Source: Actinomycetes bacterium
GTDB lineage: Bacteria; Actinomycetota; Acidimicrobiia; Acidimicrobiales; Palsa-688
DNA: 9,196 nt
Reading direction: 5' to 3'
Assembly: GCA_021827285.1 (NCBI GenBank)
Contig: JAKAWM010000069.1
Span: 1-9,196 of the forward strand
Shown: positions 1-6,087 of the stretch, in pieces
Numbering within the stretch: the stretch's first letter is position 1
Layout: the number at the start of each line of letters is the position of its first letter
Program-made: the position numbers and the translations under genes
The notes under the pieces: generated by a model
Databases searched by the model: none
Seen by the model: the letters and a program-made list of their open reading frames with translations, nothing else
What the model was told of the DNA's origin: nothing

Positions 1-251
1 AGGAAAACACGGGGGGCGGCCGCTTTGTCGTCTGTGCGCTGTGCGCCGGCGGGCTGGCGCCGGGCCGGGCCCTCGGGGCCAGCTGGCTCCGAGGCCAAGG
101 CGGCTCCCAGCTCCTCCTCGCCCTCCAGGGCGGCGAGGACTAGTTCGGCCACACCCTCGGGCGGGCTGTGCTCGGGGTCGTCGAGGCGGCCGAGCACGGC
201 ATCGAGGAGGACGTCGTCCACAACGAAAAGGGTACGCGGGGGGTGCGACAC
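1..251 (-). CDS. Partial unrecognised protein, N-terminal part, cut by left edge
   Basis: An open minus-strand frame starts at GTG 251 (MSHPPRTLFVVDDVLLDAVL...) and runs off the window after 83 codons. A GAGG about five bases upstream fits a ribosome site, and an in-frame TGA at 275-273 bounds the start. Third positions are nearly all G or C, and the residue pattern (hydrophobic LFVVDDVLLDAVLGRLDD, then acidic ALEGEEELGAAL, then an Ala/Pro/Gly-rich linker ending APRVF) looks like real protein, unlike the Arg/Pro-rich opposite frames. I do not recognise it firmly. The short helical region followed by a linker resembles the N-terminal extension of actinobacterial RecF/SMC-like AAA ATPases, whose P-loop would lie outside the window. 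That is a guess from memory. Confidence 0.5.
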   Translation of the reverse strand, partial: MSHPPRTLFVVDDVLLDAVLGRLDDPEHSPPEGVAELVLAALEGEEELGAALASEPAGPEGPARRQPAGAQRTDDKAAAPRVF

Positions 252-396
252 AACCGCCTCGCACTCGGAAAATCACGAAAGGTACAGGCCTGAAGAGGTT
301 GCACGCTGTTTGTGCTAAGGCTAATCGGAACAACCACGGCCCAAAAACGACAAACTGAATGACTGGCACCTAGGGCAGAGGCACCGCTCGGCGGGG
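252..396. other. Intergenic gap with no supported feature
   Basis: These bases separate the left-edge minus-strand gene from the ADP-ribosylglycohydrolase relic. I see no convincing promoter, RNA or repeat. The missing first codons of the glycohydrolase should lie here, but I cannot recover its GDxxG motif in any frame. Confidence 0.4.
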
Positions 397-969
397 ATGA
401 CGACGAGGTGCCCATCGGGTAGTCGCCAGAGATGTGCCGGCTACGAGTTCGCTGCCCCGCCCACAGGGGACGCCGAGATGATAGGGGGTGGCCTCGGTGG
501 CTGGGAGCCGGGGGAGTGGACCGACGACACCCAGATGGCCCTGTGCATCGCCGAAGAGGCCACAGGCGGCCAACTCGACGGAACAGCCGTCGCAGCGCGC
601 TTTTTGCAGTGGTACCGCTCGGGCCCGGCGGACGTGGGCGTGCAGACGAGCGCCGTGTTGTCATCTGCAGCGGGGCCGGCCGACGTGGCGAGGGCTGCCG
701 CCGAGAATTTCTCCCGGAACCCCGGGCACAGCGCCGGCAACGGCAGCTTGATGCGCACCGCCCCGGTAGCCCTGGCCTGCTTGGGCGATGACGACGCGCT
801 CGTCGAAAAAGCGATGGACGTTTCGGCGCTCACCCACGCCGACCCCTTGGCCGGGGAAGCGTGCGCCACCTGGTGGGTGGCAATCGACCGCGCCATCCGG
901 TTCGACATGGGCCCCGTTGAAGCCATGAGAGAAGGCGCGCGGCTCCTCGGGGCAGGGCGGAGTGGGTAG
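397..969 (+). pseudogene. ADP-ribosylglycohydrolase (DraG/ARH family) remnant
   Basis: Members of this family remove ADP-ribose from proteins or small molecules using a di-metal site. The readable 190-residue stretch carries the family pattern: AGYEF (14-18), MIGGGLGGWEPGEWTDDTQM (28-47) with the metal-binding WTDDT at 41-45, DVGVQTSAV (79-87), SAGNGSLMR (112-120) and LTHADPLAGEAC (145-156). The N-terminal GDxxG motif normally just before AGYEF is absent, replaced by a short unrelated run (MTTRCPSGSRQRC). The C-terminal third, with the GxDTDT metal motif, is also missing, because the frame hits TAG at 967-969. Intact relatives are roughly 250-350 residues. I infer a non-functional relic truncated at both ends. 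Sequencing error alone would not easily explain loss of both ends. Confidence 0.72.
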
Positions 970-1046
970 CCATCCTCCACGGCTGGCCCGGCTACACGGC
1001 CAAGGACCTCGCCCGCTTGGCGGTGCTCGCGGCGAAGAAGGGACGA
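957..1046 (+). pseudogene. Short unidentified coding relic after a frame change
   Basis: When the glycohydrolase frame closes, the neighbouring frame becomes protein-like. It reads AEWVAILHGWPGYTAKDLAR and then LAVLAAKKG, before turning into low-quality Arg/Asp-rich sequence. This could be a frameshifted continuation of the glycohydrolase or the tail of a different gene. It does not match the C-terminal pattern I expect for that family (NGWVVxALQ followed by GxDTDT). I do not recognise it. Confidence 0.3.
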
Positions 1047-1047
1047 G

Positions 1048-1479
1048 TTGACAACCGTGATGGCCCCCGCCGGCGAGATGCTGAGCCGGTGCAAGCCGGC
1101 TGGGCCGAGAGCAACGTGGCAGCCTACGAACGGGGCACCAAGATGCCGAACACCCTGACACTTGGACGCCTTCTGGCTGTGATCGATGCTGGATCTGCGA
1201 GCCCTGTCCACTCTCACAGCCTGATGACGGTGGCAGCCACTGCTTCTTGTCCGCCAAATGGTTTCGGACTCCAAATGGCTTGAAGGGAAAGTCGACTATG
1301 AGGCGTTCTTCGCTCAACCTTCTACGACAGGTGACCAGAGGTGGGACGCCATGTTGGCAGGAGTGGCTGAGCACCTCAATGTCTCTCGCGGGCGCCCTGC
1401 ACCTGCCTGGACGGCCCGGGCGGGGTTGGACCGCTTCTGGTTCCTGGGGTCGGACCCTGCTTTCGACGCGATCTCTTAG
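1048..1479 (+). pseudogene. Broken XRE-type helix-turn-helix regulator gene
   Basis: Three pieces look like one decayed gene. In frame from 1048, TTVMAPAGEMLSRCKPAG resembles the first helix of an XRE/Cro domain. From 1104, in another frame, AESNVAAYERGTKMPNTLTL followed by GRLLAVIDA matches the last part of the domain (recognition helix end, xYERGxxxPxxxTLxRLL). The expected helix 1-2 link, about ten residues of LTQRELARRAG type, is missing at about 1099-1103, and that loss also shifts the frame. A second shift lies before 1258. From there a piece containing TTGDQRWDAMLAGVAEHLNV, PAWTARAG and LDRFWF resembles the C-terminal domain of actinobacterial HTH proteins of antitoxin type, ending at TAG 1477-1479. 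Domain identity is by pattern recall only. As written, the gene cannot make a normal HTH. Confidence 0.5.
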
Positions 1480-1592
1480 GGCCCGTGGCTCACCTCCACG
1501 AACAGGTCGCGGTTGTTGCGGTAGTAGAGGTTGCGCGACACGCGCGTGCCCTGGGCGTGCCAGTGCGAGGCGTTGCGACTCTCCTCGCCAGT
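1476..1592 (-). pseudogene. Unidentified coding relic in frame after the Gfo/Idh stop
   Basis: Reading leftward from the Gfo/Idh stop codon (1595-1593) in the same frame gives 38 codons: TGEESRNASHWHAQGTRVSR, then NLYYRNNRDLFVEVSHGP, then TAA at 1478-1476. The aromatic, balanced composition looks like a genuine protein fragment, unlike the overlapping frames. It has no start codon or ribosome site of its own. It may be the stranded end of a gene destroyed when this boundary formed, or a former C-terminal extension. I do not recognise the family. Confidence 0.35.
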
Positions 1593-2579
1593 TCAACGAG
1601 AACCTGCGTACAATGACGTTTCTGCTCCAGTTGCTGAATGGTGGAGCGCTTGCAGTGCCCGTGCCTGGCCGAGAGCGTCATCACGGCCCAGCAATAGCTC
1701 GCCCTCGCCGCGGATCGCGTCACTGAGGTTCTCGAGTTCAAGGCGATAGGGATCTTCAGGCGCGATTTCGATCCGCTCGAGTCCTCCGTTTCGACGGAGT
1801 TCGATGATGGGCTTGCGGCAGAACCAGGGGTCCTCGACGAAGACCGACCCCTCGCTTCCGATCGCCTCCAGCTCGTCCCGTGCGGGAAGGGCTGTGCCGC
1901 AGTAGAAGAGGCCAAGCGTGTTGTTCGGGAACTTCATGGTCGCAGCGAAGACCCAATCAGTACCGGTTGGCCCATACCAGGCACGGGCGGCGACGCTCTC
2001 TGGCTCCCCGGCAAGCAAGCGCGAGCCATTGACGCAGTAGCAGCCAACGTCCATGAGCGCGCCTCCCTCAGCGTCGGCCCTTAGGCGGATGTTCGTCTCG
2101 TCATAGAGGGCGTAACTGAAGATTGCCCGTACGAGACGCAGTTCGCCGATAGCCCCCTCGGCAACGAGCTTTGCGACGCGTTTGGTCTGCGGGTGGTGTC
2201 GGTACATAAATGCCTCGCTCACGAGCCGCCCGTTCCGCTCGGCGGCCTCAAAGACCGCTTCGGCATCAGCCGCCCGCCGAGTTAGAGGCTTCTCACAAAG
2301 GACGTGCTTACCGCCTTGTATGGCCTTGATGGTCCACTCGCAGTGAAGGTTGTTGGGTAGGGAGATGTAGACGGCTTCGATCTCCGGGTCTTCGATCATG
2401 TCCTCGTAGGTGCCGTAGGCACGAGGAACTTCCCACCGCCTGGCGTAGGCATCCGCCCGAGCCCGGTCGCGGCTCGCGACTCCGATGAGCTCCAATTTCG
2501 ATGAGGCATGGGCGCCGGGGATCAGCCTGCTATTGATGTTGGCCGTGGAGATGATGCCCCACTTCACCTTGCTCGTCAA
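1593..2579 (-). CDS. Gfo/Idh/MocA-family NAD(P)-dependent sugar oxidoreductase
   Basis: The likely reaction is NAD(P)-dependent oxidation or reduction of a sugar or cyclitol hydroxyl in the cytoplasm. With the TTG start the protein has 328 residues, normal for the family. The N-terminal Rossmann half opens with VKWGIISTANIN, where the usual GxGxxG loop is replaced by GIxSTAxIN, as in xylose dehydrogenase and dihydrodiol dehydrogenase-like members. Next come AVYISLPNNLH and CEKPL, with catalytic-type Lys97. EAFMYRHHPQ is typical of the same branch. The substrate-side motif DVGCY (Asp177 to Tyr181) follows. The start is chosen because AAGGAG (2591-2586) sits six bases before TTG 2579. An upstream in-frame ATG at 2597 would place that ribosome site inside the gene. 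It is the last gene of the importer operon, 46 bases after malG. The exact substrate is unknown. Confidence 0.88.
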   Translation of the reverse strand: MTSKVKWGIISTANINSRLIPGAHASSKLELIGVASRDRARADAYARRWEVPRAYGTYEDMIEDPEIEAVYISLPNNLHCEWTIKAIQGGKHVLCEKPLTRRAADAEAVFEAAERNGRLVSEAFMYRHHPQTKRVAKLVAEGAIGELRLVRAIFSYALYDETNIRLRADAEGGALMDVGCYCVNGSRLLAGEPESVAARAWYGPTGTDWVFAATMKFPNNTLGLFYCGTALPARDELEAIGSEGSVFVEDPWFCRKPIIELRRNGGLERIEIAPEDPYRLELENLSDAIRGEGELLLGRDDALGQARALQALHHSATGAETSLYAGSR

Positions 2580-2585
2580 AGCACA

Positions 2586-2591
2586 CTCCTT
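2586..2591 (-). promoter_or_regulatory. Ribosome binding site fixing a TTG start
   Basis: AAGGAG read on the minus strand lies six bases upstream of TTG 2579. The only competing start, ATG 2597, has no recognisable Shine-Dalgarno sequence before it, so this site argues for the rarer TTG codon. Confidence 0.6.
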
Positions 2592-2625
2592 AGTCATGGG
2601 CCGCAGCGGTTGCCCACTCGGCCGC

Positions 2626-3414
2626 TCACTTTACGGCGCCGGCGGTGAGACCGCGCTCGAAGAGCCGCTGCAGACCAAGGTAGGCGACGATCTCGGGGAT
2701 CGCCGTCACCACGGCCGACGCGAGGATCTTGGTCTGGTCGTCGTTGAACTCGCCGACGAAGAACTGCGGCACGAGGGTGATCGTTTGCATCCTCGTCGCC
2801 TGCTCGAAGACGAGCGGCATCAGGTAGTCGTTCCAGGCAGCGATGAGGGTGAAGATGATGACGGCCGCAGCGATCGGGCGTGTTAGCGGGACGATCAGAT
2901 GCCTGAAGGTCCGGACCGGGCCGGCACCATCGACGCGGATCGCCTCGAACAGCTCATCGGGCAGGCCGTTGATGAAGTTGCGGGTCAACAGGACGGCGAA
3001 GGGGACCTGGAGCGCAGCAAGGGGGAGGATAACCGCCCAGTAGGTGTTATACAGGCCAAGTTTTTGGTCGGTGGTGAACAGTGGGGCAAGAAGCACGACT
3101 TCGGGTAGAGTTAGGCAGGCGAGCAGCATCCAGAAGTAGACCTCGCGCCCGAAGATCCTCAGTTTGGCGAAGCCATAGGAGGCGAGCATGGCGCAGACGT
3201 AGACAAGGGTGATCACGCTCGCTGAGATTATGGCGCTGTTGACGAAAAATCGGGCGAAGCCCGGCACCTCGGCCACAGCCCTGTAGTTGTCGAAGCCCTG
3301 ACCGGCGAGGGACCCCTGGAGCATTACGATGAGCGGGAATAGGTAGGGCAGGATCATTACCGTGACGATGATTTGGAGGAGGCCCCGCTTCCAGCGCTTG
3401 CCGACCTCGAACAT
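2626..3414 (-). CDS. Carbohydrate ABC transporter permease, MalG type
   Basis: This is the second membrane subunit of a sugar importer (CUT1-like binding-protein-dependent transport family). It has 262 residues, near the family norm of 270-280. About six hydrophobic segments are visible, the first near residues 11-33 (GLLQIIVTVMILPYLFPLIV). The EAA loop that contacts the ATPase is EAIRVDGAG (157-165) followed by FRHLIVPLTRP, with Pro176 in the expected place. FTLIAAWNDYLMPLVF near 188-203 is also characteristic of MalG-type subunits. ATG 3414 shares its A with the TGA of the upstream permease (TGATG), so translation is probably coupled. An AGGAAAG about ten bases upstream may serve as ribosome site. 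Confidence 0.93.
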   Translation of the reverse strand: MFEVGKRWKRGLLQIIVTVMILPYLFPLIVMLQGSLAGQGFDNYRAVAEVPGFARFFVNSAIISASVITLVYVCAMLASYGFAKLRIFGREVYFWMLLACLTLPEVVLLAPLFTTDQKLGLYNTYWAVILPLAALQVPFAVLLTRNFINGLPDELFEAIRVDGAGPVRTFRHLIVPLTRPIAAAVIIFTLIAAWNDYLMPLVFEQATRMQTITLVPQFFVGEFNDDQTKILASAVVTAIPEIVAYLGLQRLFERGLTAGAVK

Positions 3415-4391
3415 CACTGCACCGCTTTCCTGCGACGCCAGAGTTGGAGCACGACCCCGAACACCACGGCTGTCACGAGCAGGAGGATCGAAAGTGCCGC
3501 TCCGTAGCCGACGTTGTCGAGTTGGATGATCTCCTGATAGATGTAGGTCCCGAAGAAGTTCGTGGCGTAGTTGGGACCAGCCGCTGTGACTAGCCAGGGG
3601 ATGTCGAAGGTCTTGAGCGCCCCGATCACGCTGAGGGTGGCGAGGGCGAAGGTCGTGCCCGCGACACTCGGCCAGACGATGCTCGTGATGACCCTTAAGT
3701 TGCCGGCGCCGTCGAGGCGGGCTGCCTCGAGCACCGACTGGTCGATCTGGCTCATGGCGGCGTAATAGAGTACGAAGGTGAAGCCGGTGAACTGCCAGAC
3801 GGTGATCGCCATGAGGGCCGGCAGCGCGGTCGAGGGCTGCCCGATCCACGGTTGCGCCAGCGAGCCGAGGCCGACGTCATGTAGGACCTGGTTGAACTGG
3901 CCACCCGGGGCGAGCATCGCCCGGAAGACGGGCGCCATGATCGCCGGGGCAAGGACGACCGGGATAAAGATGATCACTTTGTAGACCACAGCCAGCCGGA
4001 TCCGCGAGTGCAGGAGCACCGCGAAGGTGAGGCCAAGGAAGGTCTGGACCGTGAAGGTGACGGCGAAGAACACCACCGTGTGGCGCACGGCACCCCAGAA
4101 CAGCGGGTCGTGGAGCAGTTCGGTGTAGTTCCCGAAGCCGACATGTTGCGGGTTGGGACTGATGCCGTCCCACTTCCAAGTGGAGATCAGCCCCGTGTAG
4201 CCGATGCAGTAGTAGATGAGCCCGACGCAGAGGACGAGCGCGGGAAGAATCCAGGGCAGCCCGGGGGCCAGTTTCAGACCCGAACGGCGCGGGTGCGCGA
4301 CGACACTGCCCGCGCGACGCGAATTTGCAGAGGCCGAGGAAGCGGGCGCCTCGCCAGCACGGTTGCCGAGGCCCTGGTGGACCGTGGCCAT
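3414..4391 (-). CDS. Carbohydrate ABC transporter permease, MalF type
   Basis: This is the first membrane subunit of the importer, 325 residues from ATG 4391. A 40-residue polar, Ala/Ser/Arg-rich cytoplasmic N-terminus precedes the first membrane segment (LPWILPALVLCVGLIYYCIG). Further segments include HTVVFFAVTFTVQTFLGL and KVIIFIPVVLAPAIMAPVF. The ATPase-contacting EAA loop is EAARLDGAG at about 222-230, with TSIVWPSVAG following. The start is ambiguous. GTG 4400, three codons upstream, has AGAGAG only about three bases before it, while ATG 4391 is about twelve bases from the same purines. The gene follows the binding-protein gene by only 30-40 bases and overlaps malG by one base. Confidence 0.92.
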   Translation of the reverse strand: MATVHQGLGNRAGEAPASSASANSRRAGSVVAHPRRSGLKLAPGLPWILPALVLCVGLIYYCIGYTGLISTWKWDGISPNPQHVGFGNYTELLHDPLFWGAVRHTVVFFAVTFTVQTFLGLTFAVLLHSRIRLAVVYKVIIFIPVVLAPAIMAPVFRAMLAPGGQFNQVLHDVGLGSLAQPWIGQPSTALPALMAITVWQFTGFTFVLYYAAMSQIDQSVLEAARLDGAGNLRVITSIVWPSVAGTTFALATLSVIGALKTFDIPWLVTAAGPNYATNFFGTYIYQEIIQLDNVGYGAALSILLLVTAVVFGVVLQLWRRRKAVQ

Positions 4392-4430
4392 GCGAAACAC
4401 CCGCTCTCTTCTAGGCCGGCTACCTACGGC

Positions 4431-5819
4431 CTACTTGAACTTGACACCAGAAGCGACCGCCGCGGCCTGCAGCGCTTTGGCGGCTGCCTGCGGCGTCTCC
4501 GAGCCGGTGGCCACGCCCTGCGCTGCCGAGAGGATGCCGCCGCTGCCATTCTGCATTGCCGAGCTGAGGAGCGACTCTCGGGGCTCAGTGACGTTGCCCA
4601 CGGTGGCGGCCAGCTTCTTAACCGGGCCCAGCTGCAAGGCGGGGTCGACGATCCCTGCCGCTGCGTAGTTCGGTGTCACCGACTTGAGCGAGGGCAGGTC
4701 TTCCAACTGGTTGGCTACGTATTGTTGGCCGGCGCTCGAGGTGGCGAGCCACTTGGCGAAAGTCTCCGCGGCTGCCGTGTTCTTCGACTTTGTGTACACA
4801 GCTAGCCCATAGTCGGCATCGCCGTACATAGCGCTCGGGTGGCCGCCGACGTTCGGGAATGCGATGGGCAGGATCGGGAACGGCTTGGGGTTGCTAACCC
4901 CCGCGGCCTGCAGGGCGGAGGTCATACCGTTCTTCGTCACGTTGGCCGTGTACCACGTTCCCATCATGATCATCGCGTACTTGCCGGTGAGGAACTCGTT
5001 GTTAGCGTCCGGGTACTGCTGTACGCCGAGCGAGCCCGACTCCATGATGCCGTCGGAGAAGAGCCTCTTCCAGATTGTCAGCGTTTTCACGATGCCGGGG
5101 CTGGTCCACTTGGCGTCACCCCTGGACGCCTTGGTCCACAGGCCGGGCTGTACCGAGTTCGCGATCGACTGCAAGGTGTCCTGGAGGAAGCCCTCGGTCT
5201 CGTTCCCCTGCACGAAGCAGCCGACGCCGTGCGACTTGAAAGCCTTGCATACCTTTACCCACTGCGCGAGTGTGGTCGGCGGAGAGAGATGGTACTCCTT
5301 GAACAGCTCTACGTTGACCCACAGCGTGCCGGCGTAAACGGAGCCGACCGACAGCGCGGTGAGCTTGCCGTTGTAGGTGAAGCCACTGATACCGCTCGGC
5401 GCGATCTTCGACCTCCAGTCGCTGCCTAGAGCTTGTGCGGCGATAGGTGCCATGTTCCTGGCGAAGGAGTTGAACTCCGTCACGTAGGCTCCCGGCTGCA
5501 ACTCGAACAGGTCCGGACCTTGGCCAGAGACGAGTGCCGGCCGCAGCGCTGTCACCCAGTTGGCAATCGTGATCAGCTTGAACTTGACCTTGATGTTGGG
5601 GTAGACCTTGTTGAAGGCGGCGATCTCGGCCGTCGCCTCGGCTGAGTCGGTCGGGGTCCATCCCCACCAGCTGACGGTCCCCGAGATCGACCCAGCCCTC
5701 TCGGTCGTCGCCGAATGCACCGGTGTCGCGCCTGCCTGTGCGCTGACCATGAGCGGCATGCTGAAACAGAGCGCGGCGACTGTTCGCCGCGGCGACTTGG
5801 ACCTGCTCAGACGTATCAT
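4431..5819 (-). CDS. Extracellular sugar-binding protein of ABC importer
   Basis: This is the family 1-type solute-binding protein that delivers a sugar or oligosaccharide to the two permeases, 462 residues. It begins with an Arg/Lys-rich n-region (MIRLSRSKSPRR), a hydrophobic core (about 13-26) and SAQAGA, consistent with signal-peptidase cleavage near Ala29 or Ala31. The mature protein opens with GTVSWWGWTPT and contains NIKVKFKLITIANW, SGQGPDLFELQPGAYV and GKYAMIMMGTWYT, as expected for maltose or oligosaccharide binders. ATG 5819 is preceded by GGGGAGG five bases away. An alternative in-frame start ten codons upstream lacks such a site. The only cysteine near the signal, Cys18 in AALC, is a poor lipobox, so lipoprotein anchoring is not evident. 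First gene of the importer operon; ligand not predictable. Confidence 0.9.
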   Translation of the reverse strand: MIRLSRSKSPRRTVAALCFSMPLMVSAQAGATPVHSATTERAGSISGTVSWWGWTPTDSAEATAEIAAFNKVYPNIKVKFKLITIANWVTALRPALVSGQGPDLFELQPGAYVTEFNSFARNMAPIAAQALGSDWRSKIAPSGISGFTYNGKLTALSVGSVYAGTLWVNVELFKEYHLSPPTTLAQWVKVCKAFKSHGVGCFVQGNETEGFLQDTLQSIANSVQPGLWTKASRGDAKWTSPGIVKTLTIWKRLFSDGIMESGSLGVQQYPDANNEFLTGKYAMIMMGTWYTANVTKNGMTSALQAAGVSNPKPFPILPIAFPNVGGHPSAMYGDADYGLAVYTKSKNTAAAETFAKWLATSSAGQQYVANQLEDLPSLKSVTPNYAAAGIVDPALQLGPVKKLAATVGNVTEPRESLLSSAMQNGSGGILSAAQGVATGSETPQAAAKALQAAAVASGVKFK

Positions 5820-5824
5820 TGTGT

Positions 5825-5831
5825 CCTCCCC
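5825..5831 (-). promoter_or_regulatory. Strong ribosome binding site of the binding-protein gene
   Basis: GGGGAGG on the minus strand, five bases before ATG 5819, sets the start and predicts high expression of the first operon gene. Confidence 0.7.
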
Positions 5832-5836
5832 TATGG

Positions 5837-5854
5837 AAACTTTTCGCAACGTTT
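5837..5854. promoter_or_regulatory. Putative LacI-family operator O1 for the importer operon
   Basis: The 18-bp element AAACTTTTCGCAACGTTT is an even palindrome centred on CG, with 14 of 18 positions paired (arms AAAC/GTTT and TT/AA, central CG). CG-centred even palindromes are the usual LacI-family operator form. It lies immediately downstream of the predicted importer promoter, covering roughly +1 to +18, where bound repressor would block transcription. A shorter overlapping palindrome, GAAA-CT-TTTC (5836-5845), is an alternative core. The LacI protein encoded at 7280 is the obvious candidate binder. Binding itself is inferred. Confidence 0.6.
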
Positions 5855-5861
5855 GGGTCGT

Positions 5862-5890
5862 AGTTTACTTCCGGCTCCACTGGTCGTCAA
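5862..5890 (-). promoter_or_regulatory. Sigma-70-type promoter of the importer operon
   Basis: Read on the minus strand, TTGACG (5890-5885), a 17-base spacer and TAAACT (5867-5862) form a near-consensus housekeeping promoter. The predicted start is near 5855, giving a leader of about 36 bases with the operator at its front. Confidence 0.65.
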
Positions 5891-6021
5891 GAGGTCCGAA
5901 GAACTTCCTGAAAGCCGCTCTTGTAGGCTTGGGGGCAACTTCTGCCTTCTGCCGGTACCTCAAGTCTGGGCAGGCGGGGAGGGGAAGCGCCTAGACGGGA
6001 AGACGAGTGAGGCGGCTCACG
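5891..6021. other. Central part of the divergent intergenic region
   Basis: This stretch lies between the two outward-facing promoters. I find no further matches to the TTTCGCAA element and no gene with a ribosome site. Open frames crossing it are continuations of the opposite strands of neighbouring genes. Confidence 0.4.
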
Positions 6022-6051
6022 TTGACAAGCGGCTTTCGCAAGTGTTAGGTT
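6022..6051 (+). promoter_or_regulatory. Sigma-70-type promoter of the epimerase-lacI-GH5 arm
   Basis: TTGACA (6022-6027, perfect -35), an 18-base spacer and TAGGTT (6046-6051, TAnnnT) fit an actinobacterial housekeeping promoter. TTAGGT with a 17-base spacer is the alternative -10. The predicted start is near 6058, giving a leader of about 75 bases. Confidence 0.6.
6033..6042. promoter_or_regulatory. Putative LacI-family operator O2 inside the epimerase promoter
   Basis: CTTTCGCAAG shares the core TTTCGCAA with the operator at 5837-5854 and is likewise a CG-centred palindrome (C-TT-t-CG-c-AA-G). It sits in the spacer between the -35 and -10 boxes, where bound repressor would exclude RNA polymerase. 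The outer arms are weaker than at the first site. Recurrence of the same core at both divergent promoters is the main support. Confidence 0.5.
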
Positions 6052-6056
6052 CAAGT

Positions 6057-6067
6057 TTCGCAGCGAA
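6057..6067. repeat. 11-bp palindrome at the predicted transcription start
   Basis: TTCGCAGCGAA is a perfect palindrome with 5-base arms around a central A. It covers the predicted start of the epimerase transcript. The preceding TTTCGCA (6056-6062) directly repeats the core at 6034-6040, 22 bases apart (about two helical turns), so it may be an auxiliary regulator site. Confidence 0.4.
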
Positions 6068-6087
6068 GTTGAGGGAAGGGAGCCAGG

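Noticed and set aside
140..664. Long minus-strand open frame of 174 codons
   Set aside because: Its product is Arg/Ser/Pro-rich with no recognisable motif, and it lies opposite the ADP-ribosylglycohydrolase relic, so it is an antisense shadow of GC-rich coding sequence.
441..1596. Two long minus-strand frames (441-1274 and 661-1596)
   Set aside because: Low-complexity composition, no ribosome sites, and both lie across several plus-strand relics whose motifs are real.
3415..3849. N-terminal extension of the MalG permease frame
   Set aside because: The extension is Arg/His-rich out-of-frame malF sequence. ATG 3414 with the TGATG overlap gives a normal-length permease.
5116..5880. Minus-strand open frame of 254 codons
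   Set aside because: It is the shifted frame of the sugar-binding protein gene, Gln/Arg/Gly-rich and lacking any motif.
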